64,000 bases of DNA from Vibrionaceae bacterium (GTDB lineage Bacteria; Pseudomonadota; Gammaproteobacteria; Enterobacterales; Vibrionaceae), in contig JAAEZQ010000001.1 in assembly GCA_018222805.1 (NCBI GenBank), positions 124,001 through 188,000 on the forward strand, given 5' to 3'. Under the pieces are notes generated by a model. The model was given only the letters and a program-made list of their open reading frames with translations. It ran no database searches and had not been told where the DNA came from. The position numbers and the translations under genes are program-made. Shown here one piece after another: positions 46,018-55,950 of this stretch. Position 1 is the stretch's first letter. Every line of letters begins with the position of its first letter.

Positions 46018-46039
46018 AGGTGAGAGTTGCCTCTCACCT
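46018..46039 (-). promoter_or_regulatory. intercistronic stem-loop after the Liv binding-protein gene
   Basis: AGGTGAGAG (46018-46026) and CTCTCACCT (46031-46039) form a perfect 9-bp stem with a TTGC loop, between the binding-protein stop and the livF-like gene. It is the strongest of the three hairpins found in this position in the window. Confidence 0.6.
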
Positions 46040-46079
46040 ATCCTATTCTTAGTAATCGTTATGCCTATTAAGTAGCAGA

Positions 46080-47324
46080 TTAGTAACCTAACCAATCATC
46101 ACGACGTGACAATGTAACCTGAGACACTTTCTTAATGTCTACCGAACCACCTTGGTTATTACCCATAAACACGTTTACAGTTGTGGTGCCACGGTGATCT
46201 TCTGGTTGCCAGTTAGCAGGAATACACACACCCTCTAGCCCTTTCGGTACCCAGTTTTTGTGAACGTACATGCCTTTCTTGATGTTATCACCAGTAATCC
46301 CGCCGTTGTCTTTCGCCCATTCCATCGCTTCTTTCATGTAGAACGCAGAACAAACACCACGGATATAGTGGTGAGTTCGGAACTCTCCCGGCTCAGACTC
46401 GGAAACCTTAGAAATTTCTTCAACCAGTTTCATTCCTTCGGTATCGTCACCCCAGAATGCGGTCATACCTGGAAAAACGTAGTCTTTCAGACCGTCACCC
46501 GCCGCTTCGATGACAGGCTTATCACCACCCCAGATGTTGGCCATATACTGGAAGTCAGTGCCGACCGTGTTACACGATTTCACCAGAGAAATAACCGAAC
46601 CGCCTAGGTTAGCGATATAGCCATAGTTGGTGCCAGATTCTTTAAGCGACAAACATTGTGCTTTGAAATCACCCGGTTTGAGCGACACAACCACTGGGTT
46701 TTGCACTTCAAAGCCCAGCTCTTTAGCGTACTCTGCACATGCTTCTTTCGGAGCATTCGGGAACGGGTGGTTATCACCGATGTGAGTAAATTTAGGTGCA
46801 GTGGTGTTGCCCTTCGATTCCCAGTCTTCTTTCGCCCATTTCACCAATGCACGACAAGCATCTGAGTAAGAAGCGCCATAGAAGAAGTTATACGGAGCGG
46901 GCTTGGCTGTTTTCGGGTTCTTACCCGTTGGGTCCGTTAAGTGGCCCGAATAAGAAGCCGAAAATACCGGTACTTTGTCCTTGGTGACAAAAGAGATTAA
47001 CGCTTCAGTATCCGCCGTACCCCAACCTTGCATCGCCACCATATTTTTACGAGCGACCCAACGTTTGTAGTTAGAAATCGCAACCGGTACTTTGTATGCC
47101 ATATCAACCGTTTCAAATTCTAATTCGGTACCATTAATGCCGCCATTCTGGTTGATCCATTGCAATGCGTCTCGCACACCTGAACCATAAGGCTTGCTCA
47201 CATAAGCAGTAGGGCCAGAGAAGTCCACCAGATGTCCGACAAATACGGAATCTTTTGCCCAAGATGCGGTAGTAAACAGTGCCGAAGATAGCACCAACGT
47301 TGTCGCTAAATGTCCTTTGTTCAT
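46080..47324 (-). CDS. Liv-type ABC transporter substrate-binding protein
   Basis: 414 residues. Signal peptide [23 protein letters not shown], then a type I periplasmic binding fold: [63 protein letters not shown]. Such proteins bind branched-chain amino acids, amides, urea or aromatic and aliphatic acids. The size and the GYGTAD-like [16 protein letters not shown] segment resemble the group found with acyl-CoA ligases rather than LivJ/LivK (about 350 residues). I infer a carboxylic acid ligand. Good ribosome site AAGGACAACGAGTT. Confidence 0.9.
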   Translation of the reverse strand: MNKGHLATTLVLSSALFTTASWAKDSVFVGHLVDFSGPTAYVSKPYGSGVRDALQWINQNGGINGTELEFETVDMAYKVPVAISNYKRWVARKNMVAMQGWGTADTEALISFVTKDKVPVFSASYSGHLTDPTGKNPKTAKPAPYNFFYGASYSDACRALVKWAKEDWESKGNTTAPKFTHIGDNHPFPNAPKEACAEYAKELGFEVQNPVVVSLKPGDFKAQCLSLKESGTNYGYIANLGGSVISLVKSCNTVGTDFQYMANIWGGDKPVIEAAGDGLKDYVFPGMTAFWGDDTEGMKLVEEISKVSESEPGEFRTHHYIRGVCSAFYMKEAMEWAKDNGGITGDNIKKGMYVHKNWVPKGLEGVCIPANWQPEDHRGTTTVNVFMGNNQGGSVDIKKVSQVTLSRRDDWLGY

Positions 47325-47369
47325 AACTCGTTGTCCTTGTTATTGAGGTATATTCCACTTAAGTACACG

Positions 47370-48437
47370 TTAATAAGAGAACGGATAGTGTTTCCAATAT
47401 GCTCGAATCTGTTGCCAGCGGTGTGACAATCCTTGCGGTTCGAAAATCAGGAACAGCATGATGACCAGACCAATTGCCATTTCTTTAAAGTAAGCCAGCC
47501 CATCTATAAAAGAGGTGTTATCGCTAAACGCAGCCAAACCCGTTACACCAAACTCTAAAACTTCAGGCAGCAATACGATAAATATCGTACCCATTAATGT
47601 GCCTTTTACAGACCCCAGACCACCGATGATGATCATCGCTAGGAACTGAATAGACATCATAATGGTGAAGCCTTCTGCGGATACAAAGCCTAAGTAATGT
47701 CCGTAAAGTGCACCGCCGATGCCTGCATAGAAAGCACACACACCGAAAGAGAGCAGACGATACTTGGTCAGGTTGATACCCATGATTTCTGCAGATAAGT
47801 AGTGATCTCGTACTGAGACAAACGCACGCCCGTCACGCGAACGGATGAGGTTCGATGCCCACATATACATAAAGATCAGCGCAAACAGTGCAACATAGAA
47901 GAAGCTTTCATCGGTTGAGAACTCGAACCCAAACAGATTAATAGGGTTTGCGCTTGCACCGTATGAACCACCACTGAACCATTCCGCTCGAGCAAAGAAA
48001 TCTTCTAAGATGAACTGCGCCGCTAAAGTGGCGATAGCAAGGTACAACCCTTTGATTCGTGCAGCTGGCAGACCAAAGATCATCCCGACAATCATGGTCA
48101 GGTAACCCGCTAACGGAATGGCAAGCACCACTGGAATGTTGTACTGGTTATTCAGCCATGCCGATGCAAATGCGCCAAAGCCAAAAAACGCACCGTGGCC
48201 TAACGAAATTTGCCCGGTAAAGCCAACCAGAATGTTCAAACCCAGTGCTGCGATACCCAGGTAGGCAATCTGAATAAATAGGTTTAGGAAGTAAATATCC
48301 AGCACCAACGGCGCTGCCAGCATGGCGATAACACCCGCTATCGCTAGTCTTCTAATGGTTTTGGTTTCAAAAATCGGCGTATCACTTTTGTATGTGGTTC
48401 GAAAATCCCCACATGGGCGCATGCTAAGTTGAGCCAT
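47370..48437 (-). CDS. Liv-type ABC transporter permease (LivM-like)
   Basis: 355 residues, about ten hydrophobic segments. LivM signatures: [101 protein letters not shown] and [16 protein letters not shown]. The N-terminal 35 residues are an unusual soluble extension. It forms the transmembrane pair with the LivH-like protein encoded 11 bases upstream. AAGGAG precedes the ATG. Confidence 0.93.
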   Translation of the reverse strand: MAQLSMRPCGDFRTTYKSDTPIFETKTIRRLAIAGVIAMLAAPLVLDIYFLNLFIQIAYLGIAALGLNILVGFTGQISLGHGAFFGFGAFASAWLNNQYNIPVVLAIPLAGYLTMIVGMIFGLPAARIKGLYLAIATLAAQFILEDFFARAEWFSGGSYGASANPINLFGFEFSTDESFFYVALFALIFMYMWASNLIRSRDGRAFVSVRDHYLSAEIMGINLTKYRLLSFGVCAFYAGIGGALYGHYLGFVSAEGFTIMMSIQFLAMIIIGGLGSVKGTLMGTIFIVLLPEVLEFGVTGLAAFSDNTSFIDGLAYFKEMAIGLVIMLFLIFEPQGLSHRWQQIRAYWKHYPFSY

Positions 48438-48448
48438 GTTATTTCTCC

Positions 48449-49342
48449 TTAAATACGCTCAATATCTTTGGTACCAAACAGGCCGTATGGCTTGAAGGCA
48501 AGAATGATTAACAGCACATAGAAAGGTGCGATGTTGTAAAGGTTACCCACTTGCAGGTATTGGCTATCAAAGAACTCAGCTAAGTTCTCCAGCACCCCGA
48601 TGGTGATACCACCAACGATTGCACCGACCACGGAGTCCAAGCCACCTAAAATAACCGCAGGGAACACTTTGATACCGATGATGGATAGCGCGTCTGATAC
48701 GCCATTTACAATCCCGATAACAATCCCTGCTGTCGCGGATACCATCGCCGAAATAGCCCAACTGATGGCGAACACTTTCTTAATGGAAATGCCAAGACTC
48801 TGGGCTACTTGCTGGTTAAACGCTGTCGCTCGCATCGCCAAACCCATTTTGCTGAATTTGAAGAACCAGTAAAATGCCCCCATGATGATCATCGAGAAGA
48901 TCAAACTAAGAATGTAGGCAAACTCCACGTTGAGACCGCCAATGTTAACCACGTTGGTCTCAAACACTTGTGGGTAAGACACAGCCGATACGCCAAAGAT
49001 CCATTTCATCAGTGCCTGGAAGAACATCGACAAACCGATCGTCACCATAATTACCGAGATGATAGGCTCACCAATTAAGGGTCTGAGCACAATGGTTTGG
49101 ACAGCGATACCAAACACCATCATAAAGGCGAGTGTCAGTAAGAAACCGATGAAGAACGGCAATTGCAGATGAACCAGCGCTGCCCAGCACACCCATGCGC
49201 CGATCAGTAGAAACTCACCCTGTGCGAAATTCACCACCTGAGTAGATTTGTAAATCAATACAAAGCACATGGCGACCACGCCATACAACATGCCGACGAT
49301 CACGCCATTAATGACGAGTTGCAGTAATAAATCCGTATTCAC
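48449..49342 (-). CDS. Liv-type ABC transporter permease (LivH-like)
   Basis: 297 residues, GTG start that overlaps the ligase stop by one base. The LivH motif QLVINGVIVGMLYGVVAMCFVLIYKSTQVVNFAQGEFLLIGAWVCW opens the protein, and MRATAFNQQVAQSLGISIKKVFAISWAISAMVSATAGIVIGI plus VILGGLDSVVGAIVGGITIGVLENLAEFF form the second half. Multi-spanning inner-membrane protein. Its tight coupling to the acyl-CoA ligase gene supports uptake linked to CoA activation. Confidence 0.93.
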   Translation of the reverse strand: MNTDLLLQLVINGVIVGMLYGVVAMCFVLIYKSTQVVNFAQGEFLLIGAWVCWAALVHLQLPFFIGFLLTLAFMMVFGIAVQTIVLRPLIGEPIISVIMVTIGLSMFFQALMKWIFGVSAVSYPQVFETNVVNIGGLNVEFAYILSLIFSMIIMGAFYWFFKFSKMGLAMRATAFNQQVAQSLGISIKKVFAISWAISAMVSATAGIVIGIVNGVSDALSIIGIKVFPAVILGGLDSVVGAIVGGITIGVLENLAEFFDSQYLQVGNLYNIAPFYVLLIILAFKPYGLFGTKDIERI

Positions 49343-51294
49343 TATGCGATCCTCCGTTGTTCGCTATCCACCAGTGTCAGCTCATGTTGAATAAGCGTTT
49401 CAATCACCAGTGACGTTTGAATGCGTGTCTTAGTCCCATCCTGATAAGTAATCACCGTATCGACATCGACATTTGGCGCTGCACTGTAAATGGTTTCGAT
49501 GATGTCACCGTATTTCTCCGCAACCACACCACGACGAACTTTACGTGTACGGGTTAGCTCGCCATCATCAGCATCCAGCTCTTTGTAGAGAAGAATGAAT
49601 TTGCTGATTTTCTGCGCGTCCGGTAGCGACTCGTTCACTTTAAGTACTTCTTCGCGAATCGCTTTGTACACTTCAGGTTGCGCTGAAAGGTTGGTGTAGT
49701 TGGTGAACGCAATACCCTTTTGTTCCGCCCACTTGGCGACGATCGCATAACGAATACAAATGATTGCAGAGAGCCAAGGTCTGTCTTTGCCCACTACAAC
49801 CGCTTCCGCGATAAATGGTGAGAACTTAAGTTTGTTTTCAATAAATTGTGGCGAGTAACGATCACCATGGCTGGTTTCCGACATATCTTTTAATCGATCA
49901 ATAACCACTAAGTGACCGGAGTCTTTAAAGTAGCCCGCATCGCCAGTGTGCATCCAACCATCTTGCACATCTTCGTCATAAGCCGCTTGGTTATTGAGGT
50001 AGCCGGTAAACATGCCTGTGCTTTTCGCAATGATCTCACCCACCCCATTGCTATCTGGATTGATGACTTTCACTTCCGCATTATCAAACGCGACGCCTAC
50101 TGAGTCGTAGTCCACGTCATCTGCTTTGTGCACGGTGTAAGCCCCACACATTTCGGTCTGGCCATAAAGCTGTTTGAGTGGTACACCAATCGCTTGCAGG
50201 TAACGGAAAGTATCTGGCCCCATCGCGGCACCACCGGTTGCCGCAGACGTCAGATTCGAGAAACCTAAACGGTCGCGCAGTGCCCTAAGCAGAATCCATT
50301 CCGCTAACTTGGAGCGTTTCCCCTGATCCAAGGCTTGATTCGCCAACTTCATGCCGAGTTTGTACATTTTCTGCTTAAACGGTGTAGAGTCCATCATTCG
50401 AGCAGACACGTCTGCAACAATGTTTTCCCATACACGCGGAGCCAATAAAACGAAGTTTGGGCCAATCTCGCGTAAGTCCGCCATCATGGTTTCTTGCTCT
50501 TCGACAAAGTTGACGATTTGACGGGAAATCAACGCCTGACCAACCACATATACCTGCTCCATGATCCAAGGAAGAGGCAGTACCGAAACGTAGTTATCAC
50601 CTGGAGAACGTGGGTCGGCACGCAGATATGCCGCACAGTGATCCAAAAACGTGCCGCTGTGAAGCTGCGCAAGTTTCGGTTTAGAAGTCGTACCCGAAGT
50701 AGTACAAAGAATCGAAAGATCGCTGCCTTTGGTTGCCGCAACCATATTCAGATATTTATCTGGATTGGCTTTGTCGATCAACTGACCTTTTTTGTATGCT
50801 TTTTCGACATCGATAAGTCTTGGATCATCGTACTTACGCATTCCGCGCGGATCACAATAAATGATGAATTCAACGCTTGGGATCTCATCGCCGAGTTCAA
50901 GCAGCTTGTCACATTGCTCTTCATCTTCTGCAATCACCACTTTCGCATTGGCGTAGTTGATTAAATACGCCACTTCCTCATGCATCGAGTCTTGATAGAT
51001 GCCCAGCGAGTAACCTTTGATCGCATGAGCGGCGAGTTCGCCCCACACCCATTCAGGTCGGTTGTCGCCTAAAAGACCCACAACGTCTTGCTCACCAACA
51101 CCTAAATCTTGCAGTGCAAGCGCCATCCACTTGACTCGGTCTTCATAGTCCTGCCAAGTAAATTCTCGCCAAATACCAAATTCCTTCTCGCGCATTGCGA
51201 CCTGATCTGGCCAGTGCTTGGCGTTGTGCTGCAACACTTTTGGAAAGGTATCTAAGCTGGTTATATCTGCCCAATCATTATGTTGCTGTGCCAT
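49342..51294 (-). CDS. long-chain-type acyl-CoA synthetase (AMP-forming)
   Basis: 650 residues. Adenylate-forming ligase with the P-loop LSILCTTSGTTSKPKLAQL, LYGQTEMCGAYTVH and the adenylation motif DGWMHTGDAGYFKDSGHLVVIDRLKDMSETSHGDRYSPQFIENKL. The large size and end (LTRTRKVRRGVVAEKYGDIIETIY) match the FadD15/long-chain family that is often inserted in Liv-type operons. It would make acyl-CoA from the acid imported by the transporter. Start and stop overlap its neighbours (TAATG with livG-like), indicating translational coupling. Chain-length preference cannot be read from sequence. Confidence 0.9.
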   Translation of the reverse strand: MAQQHNDWADITSLDTFPKVLQHNAKHWPDQVAMREKEFGIWREFTWQDYEDRVKWMALALQDLGVGEQDVVGLLGDNRPEWVWGELAAHAIKGYSLGIYQDSMHEEVAYLINYANAKVVIAEDEEQCDKLLELGDEIPSVEFIIYCDPRGMRKYDDPRLIDVEKAYKKGQLIDKANPDKYLNMVAATKGSDLSILCTTSGTTSKPKLAQLHSGTFLDHCAAYLRADPRSPGDNYVSVLPLPWIMEQVYVVGQALISRQIVNFVEEQETMMADLREIGPNFVLLAPRVWENIVADVSARMMDSTPFKQKMYKLGMKLANQALDQGKRSKLAEWILLRALRDRLGFSNLTSAATGGAAMGPDTFRYLQAIGVPLKQLYGQTEMCGAYTVHKADDVDYDSVGVAFDNAEVKVINPDSNGVGEIIAKSTGMFTGYLNNQAAYDEDVQDGWMHTGDAGYFKDSGHLVVIDRLKDMSETSHGDRYSPQFIENKLKFSPFIAEAVVVGKDRPWLSAIICIRYAIVAKWAEQKGIAFTNYTNLSAQPEVYKAIREEVLKVNESLPDAQKISKFILLYKELDADDGELTRTRKVRRGVVAEKYGDIIETIYSAAPNVDVDTVITYQDGTKTRIQTSLVIETLIQHELTLVDSEQRRIA

Positions 51295-52094
51295 TATGCA
51301 CTCTCCTCTAATGTCGGTAGCTCTTCACCTAAATAAGCTTGTTTCACGTGTGGGTTCGCCATGACTTCTTCTGGCTCACCCATCGCAATATGTTTACCAA
51401 AGTCCAAAACTAAAACTCGGTTGGAGATGTCCATGACCACGCCCATATCGTGTTCGATCATGATGATGGTAATGTCTAACTCTTCGTTGAGATCCATGAT
51501 GTAACGTGCCATGTCTTCCTTTTCTTCAAGGTTCATACCAGCCATCGGTTCATCAAGCAGGAGGAGTTTTGGTTTTAAAGCAATTGCGCGCGCAAGCTCT
51601 ACACGCTTACGTAACCCATAAGAAAGCGTGCCGGCGGTGGCTTTACGGATGTGTTGGATTTCTAAGAAGTCGATGACGTCTTCAACGTACTTGCGGTGTG
51701 CCATCTCTTCTTTTTGTGCATTAGAAAACCAGTAAAGCGGGCCTGTCACGAAATTGTTTTTCAACAGGTGGTGGCGGCCAACCATGATGTTGTCGAGTAC
51801 AGACATATGCGAAAAGAGCGCTAAGTTCTGGAACGTTCGACCCAGACCTAACTCAGCTCGTTGACTCGGTGTACGCTTGGTGACGTCATTTCCGGCAAAC
51901 ACTACGGATCCTTTATTCGGCGTGTATCGCCCTGAAATGCAGTTGAGCATTGATGTTTTACCAGCACCGTTGGGACCAATGATTGAAAAGATTTCCTTTT
52001 CGTTCACATGGAAGCTCACATCGGTTAAAGCTTTAACCCCACCAAAGGCCAATGAAATATCGTTTACCTGCAAAAGAGGTGTTTCCGATACCAT
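51294..52094 (-). CDS. Liv-type ABC transporter ATP-binding protein (LivG-like)
   Basis: 266 residues from the ATG at 52094 (GGGAGATCAACT before it); the track start at 52193 is far upstream, within the promoter region. ABC ATPase: Walker A GPNGAGKTSMLNCISG, signature LSYGLRKRVELARAIA, Walker B LLLLDEPMAGMN, switch MIEHD, and a C-terminal VMANPHVKQAYLGEE typical of LivG. First gene of the seven-gene operon. A LiuR-like box lies about 113 bases upstream. Confidence 0.93.
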   Translation of the reverse strand: MVSETPLLQVNDISLAFGGVKALTDVSFHVNEKEIFSIIGPNGAGKTSMLNCISGRYTPNKGSVVFAGNDVTKRTPSQRAELGLGRTFQNLALFSHMSVLDNIMVGRHHLLKNNFVTGPLYWFSNAQKEEMAHRKYVEDVIDFLEIQHIRKATAGTLSYGLRKRVELARAIALKPKLLLLDEPMAGMNLEEKEDMARYIMDLNEELDITIIMIEHDMGVVMDISNRVLVLDFGKHIAMGEPEEVMANPHVKQAYLGEELPTLEESA

Positions 52095-52206
52095 AGTTGA
52101 TCTCCCTTTCTTTTTGAGTGCATTCCGTGAAGCACTATTTCCATATCCAGCCTGACGTTGATACTGGCAACTGCTTATACACCTATGCATCAACTCATTT
52201 ATTCAG

Positions 52207-52222
52207 TTTACGTAAACGTCAA
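52207..52222. promoter_or_regulatory. LiuR-like box 4 (liv/ligase operon promoter)
   Basis: TTTACGTAAACGTCAA, reverse TTGACGTTTACGTAAA, differs from box 2 by one base. It is in the gap between ETF-QO and the livG-like gene and would control the transporter/ligase operon. Confidence 0.68.
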
Positions 52223-52337
52223 GTTAAAATCAGGATAGTGCCTAGAAGTTGAAGTTGCAATCCAGTTCATCGATTAAGATTTGAACCAACGCAAACTTTA
52301 GGTAAATAAATTGTTAACAAAATTCATTCTCGGACGT

Positions 52338-53975
52338 TTACATATTCGGGTAATTAGGACCACCGCCACCCTCTGGAGGTGTCCAGGTAATGTTTTGACT
52401 TGGGTCCTTTATGTCGCACGTTTTACAGTGGATACAGTTCGCCGCATTAATTTGTAATTCAGCTTGCTCTTCACCTTGTACAAGCTCATACACGCCAGCA
52501 GGACAATAGCGTTGCGCAGGTTCGGCATAAAGCGCTAGGTTCTGTTCAATTGGAATGCGTTGACTGGCAAGTCGGAGGTGGCATGGCTGATCTTCTTCGT
52601 GGAAGATATTGGATAAATAGACTGAAGAGAGGCGATCAAAACTCAATACGCCATCAGGTTTTGGATACTCTATCTCATGGCTCTTTTCTGCCAATAGTAA
52701 CGACTCATGATCAGGGTTATCACAGCGTACATTCCACTTCGCTTTGCCTTTTAACACATTGTGTTCCAACATCGCTAATCCGCCCCCAAACCAAGCGCCA
52801 AAGCGATGGATACCACTTGAAAAGTTGCGCGCCTGATACAGTTCTTCATACAGCCAAGATTGTTTGAAGTGTTTGTGGTAATCAGCAGTAACCGACTGAT
52901 TTGATATCGCTTCAAATACCGCTTCGGCAGCAAGCATACCCGATTTCATTGCAGTATGAGTGCCTTTGATTTTGGCACCGTTGAGCGTTCCTGCATCGCA
53001 GCCAATCAGTAATCCACCTGCAAATTGTTGAGTAGGAAGAGAGTGGAACCCACCTTTCGCGATCGCTCTCGCGCCATAGCTGATGCGCTTACCATTTTTA
53101 AGGTACTGCTCAATCATCGGGTGATGTTTGAACCGCTGGAATTCGTCAAACGGGCTGAGATGAGGATTGGTATAATTGAGGTCAACGATCAAGCCGACTG
53201 CGACTTGGTTACCCTCCAGGTGATAGAGATAGCTTCCCCCTGTTGCCTCGCTCGCAAGTGGCCAACCTAAACCATGAACAACTAAACCTTGCTGATGCTG
53301 TTCAGCTGGAACTTCCCATAACTCTTTAAAGCCTATCGCATAGTGTTGAGGCGTTTTACCATCAGCTAGATTAAATTTATTAATCAGTTGCTTACCGATA
53401 TGTCCTCGGGCACCTTCGGCAAACAGAGTAAATTTAGCACGAAGCTCGATACCCGGCTCAAAATTGGCTTTCTGCTCGCCATTTTTATCCAACCCCATAT
53501 CGCCAGTGAGCACGCCACAAACACGGTTTTGCTCGTCAAAGATAGCCTGACTAGCACTGAAACCTGGGTAGATTTCAACCCCTAGGTTTTCCGCTTCATT
53601 CGCCATCCAACGGCATAAGTTGCCCAAGCTTATTATGTAGTTACCTTCGTTGTGTAACGTATTGGGCACCGCCCATGTTGGCAGCTCATGACCATTGAGG
53701 TCGTTACTCAGATAGTAGGTTTTATCTTGATTTACTTTGGTATGAAGTGGAGCACCTTTTGTTTCCCAATCTGGAAACAGCTCCTCCAGACTGCGCGTTT
53801 CAAACACCGCGCCAGAGAGAATGTGCGCCCCGACTTCCGAACCTTTCTCTACAACACAAACTGAGATTTCTTGGTCTTTTTCCATTGCCAACTGTTTTAT
53901 GTGGCAGGCAGCAGACAAGCCTGCAGGTCCCGCGCCAACAATCAGAACATCAAACTCCATGCAGTCTCTTTCCAT
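52338..53975 (-). CDS. electron transfer flavoprotein-ubiquinone oxidoreductase
   Basis: 545 residues from the ATG at 53975, following GAAGGGAATACAACC; the track start at 54002 lacks a ribosome site. Membrane-associated enzyme that carries electrons from ETF to ubiquinone. FAD motif FDVLIVGAGPAGLSAACHI, GAHILSGAVFETR, and the C-terminal [4Fe-4S] ligands RYCPAGVYE and NCIHCKTCDIKDP (four Cys). The end WTPPEGGGGPNYPNM is invariant in the family. It links the acyl-CoA dehydrogenases of the liu and mms operons to respiration. LiuR-like box 5 lies about 62 bases upstream. Confidence 0.96.
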   Translation of the reverse strand: MERDCMEFDVLIVGAGPAGLSAACHIKQLAMEKDQEISVCVVEKGSEVGAHILSGAVFETRSLEELFPDWETKGAPLHTKVNQDKTYYLSNDLNGHELPTWAVPNTLHNEGNYIISLGNLCRWMANEAENLGVEIYPGFSASQAIFDEQNRVCGVLTGDMGLDKNGEQKANFEPGIELRAKFTLFAEGARGHIGKQLINKFNLADGKTPQHYAIGFKELWEVPAEQHQQGLVVHGLGWPLASEATGGSYLYHLEGNQVAVGLIVDLNYTNPHLSPFDEFQRFKHHPMIEQYLKNGKRISYGARAIAKGGFHSLPTQQFAGGLLIGCDAGTLNGAKIKGTHTAMKSGMLAAEAVFEAISNQSVTADYHKHFKQSWLYEELYQARNFSSGIHRFGAWFGGGLAMLEHNVLKGKAKWNVRCDNPDHESLLLAEKSHEIEYPKPDGVLSFDRLSSVYLSNIFHEEDQPCHLRLASQRIPIEQNLALYAEPAQRYCPAGVYELVQGEEQAELQINAANCIHCKTCDIKDPSQNITWTPPEGGGGPNYPNM

Positions 53976-54036
53976 GGTTGTATTCCCTTCTTCTTTTTGC
54001 ATGTTGCCAACTTGTTAAACAACAATATATTTAAAG

Positions 54037-54052
54037 TTGACGCAAACGTAAA
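54037..54052. promoter_or_regulatory. LiuR-like box 5 (ETF-QO promoter)
   Basis: TTGACGCAAACGTAAA matches the motif of boxes 2 and 4 with changes only in the central four bases. It lies between ETF-QO and the divergent etfB, closer to ETF-QO. Confidence 0.65.
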
Positions 54053-54083
54053 GGTAAATTAACATCAATTTATAGCGTCATCA

Positions 54084-54243
54084 TACCAATCACGGTAAAT
54101 CAGTGGTCAGAAATAGCGTAGGGAAAATGCTTGAGAACAAGGCGGAGATTTTCGATAAGTAGTTACTCTACAATCAAAATTGACAACGCAGTTATCGAGT
54201 GTTTTAACAAGCTAGAATGACCGATGATTTACTACGATTGGTA
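54084..54243. repeat. MITE-like palindromic Vibrio repeat
   Basis: About 160 bases with terminal inverted repeats: TACCAATCACGGTAAATCAGTGGTCA at the left and the reverse complement of TACCAATCGTAGTAAATCATCGGTCA at the right, 21 of 26 positions identical. The interior (AAATGCTTGAGAACAAGGCG, AAGTAGTTACTCTAC, TTTTAACAAGCTAGAATGAC) matches from memory a non-coding repeat found in many copies in Vibrio and related genomes. It has no coding capacity. It fills most of the ETF-QO/etfB gap, so the etfB promoter must lie within or close to it. Confidence 0.65.
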
Positions 54244-54274
54244 ACACAGTCTTCACTGTAAAAAGGAATCTAAC

Positions 54275-55027
54275 GTGAAAATACTAGTGCCAATTAAAAG
54301 GGTCATTGATCCTTACATTAAGGTCCGTGTTAAGTCGGACAACAGCGATGTTGAAACCAATAACGTCAAGATGACTATCAACCCTTTCTGTGAAATCGCC
54401 GTCGAAGAAGCAGTACGACTTAAAGAGCAAGGGATTGCAGAAGAAGTCATCGTTGTGAGTGCTGGTGGCACACAATGTCAGGAACAATTACGTACCGCCT
54501 TAGCGCTAGGCGCGGATCGAGCCATTCATATTGAAACTGAAGACAAGATTGAGCCGCTAATCGTATCGAAACTGCTAAAAGCGATCGTAGAGCAAGAACA
54601 AGCTCAACTGGTGATCACCGGTAAACAGTCCATCGATACCGACAACAACCAAGTTGCACAAATGTTGGCAGCTCTACTTGATTGGCCTCAGGCGACCTTC
54701 GCTTCTAAAGTGAAGATTGAAGATCAAAACGTTCAGGTGGTGAGAGAAGTTGATGGTGGTTTGATGACGGTTGCAATGAGCTTGCCAGCGGTGATCAGCA
54801 CTGATTTGCGCTTAAATGAGCCCCGCTTTGCATCATTGCCAAACATCATGAAAGCCAAACGCAAACCTCTAGACACAATCACACCAGAGAGCTTGGGCGT
54901 TGAGATTGTATTTAGCCAGACCATCACCGAAGTCACACCACCAGCGCAACGAAAAGCAGGCATCAAAGTAGAGTCTGTCTCGGAACTTATCGATAAGCTA
55001 CGTAACGAAGCGAAGGTGATTTCATGA
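54275..55027 (+). CDS. etfB: electron transfer flavoprotein beta subunit
   Basis: 250 residues, GTG start behind AAAAAGGAATCTAAC. ETF beta fold: [56 protein letters not shown], and the acyl-CoA dehydrogenase recognition loop [35 protein letters not shown]. It binds AMP and, with EtfA, takes electrons from the FAD acyl-CoA dehydrogenases. It overlaps etfA by four bases (ATGA). Confidence 0.96.
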   Translation: MKILVPIKRVIDPYIKVRVKSDNSDVETNNVKMTINPFCEIAVEEAVRLKEQGIAEEVIVVSAGGTQCQEQLRTALALGADRAIHIETEDKIEPLIVSKLLKAIVEQEQAQLVITGKQSIDTDNNQVAQMLAALLDWPQATFASKVKIEDQNVQVVREVDGGLMTVAMSLPAVISTDLRLNEPRFASLPNIMKAKRKPLDTITPESLGVEIVFSQTITEVTPPAQRKAGIKVESVSELIDKLRNEAKVIS

Positions 55028-55950
55028 AGAATCTAATTATTGCAGAACATAACAACCAACAACTGCATTCAGATACGCTGAAAGTTGTGAATGCTGCGAG
55101 TCAGTTGAGTCAAGACAACACGCTACTCGTGGTTGGTTATCAGTGTGAAGACGTCGCCCAACAGGCAAGCCGAGTTGATGGTATTGCTAAAGTGATTTGC
55201 ATTGACGACGAATCGCTGGTGCACCAGTTCGCTGAAAATATCGCGCCAGTAGTGACAAATCTTGCCAAAGATTTCGACGCAATCTGGGCAAGTTCATCAT
55301 CAAAAGGTAAAGATCTTGCACCACGCATCGCAGCTAAATGCGGGGTTGGGCAAATCTCTGACATCGTTCAAGTGGTTGATGATAAGACGTTTATTCGCCC
55401 AATCTATGCTGGTAACGCCTTCGCCAAAGTGACTTCAAACGACCCGTTGCGAGTGGTAACCGTCCGTGCTTCTGCCTTTGATTCAGTGGCGTGTAATAAC
55501 CAAGTTGACATTGAACATCAGCAAACCTCGGTTCAAACTCCAATCGTTGAGTTGATTGCTATCGACAAGACCGTTTCAGAGCGACCTGAACTCACTGCCG
55601 CAGAAATCGTGATCTCTGGTGGTCGTGGCGTGGGTAGCAAAGAGAACTTTGAATTGATTGAAAAAGTCGCTGATAAGCTCGGTGCAGCAATTGGTGCTTC
55701 TCGCGCTGCGGTCGATGCAGGATTTGTTGCTAACGACTTGCAAGTGGGTCAAACCGGTAAAATCGTGGCGCCTAAACTTTATATTGCAGTTGGGATCTCC
55801 GGTGCAATCCAGCACCTTGCAGGCATGAAAGAGTCAAAAGTGATTGTCGCCATCAACAAAGATCCAGACTCCCCTATCTTTGAAGTCGCTGATTACGGTT
55901 TAGTCGGCGATCTGTTTGAGATACTACCTCAGCTTGTAGAACAATTGTAA
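55024..55950 (+). CDS. etfA: electron transfer flavoprotein alpha subunit
   Basis: 308 residues. N-terminal domain ([27 protein letters not shown]) and the C-terminal FAD domain with [107 protein letters not shown], the full family signature. Start ATG overlaps the etfB stop, so the subunits are made together. A strong terminator follows at 55964. Confidence 0.97.
   Translation: MKNLIIAEHNNQQLHSDTLKVVNAASQLSQDNTLLVVGYQCEDVAQQASRVDGIAKVICIDDESLVHQFAENIAPVVTNLAKDFDAIWASSSSKGKDLAPRIAAKCGVGQISDIVQVVDDKTFIRPIYAGNAFAKVTSNDPLRVVTVRASAFDSVACNNQVDIEHQQTSVQTPIVELIAIDKTVSERPELTAAEIVISGGRGVGSKENFELIEKVADKLGAAIGASRAAVDAGFVANDLQVGQTGKIVAPKLYIAVGISGAIQHLAGMKESKVIVAINKDPDSPIFEVADYGLVGDLFEILPQLVEQL

Noticed and set aside
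50494-50964. 156-codon plus-strand ORF
   Set aside because: Lies inside the acyl-CoA synthetase gene on the opposite strand; shadow frame.
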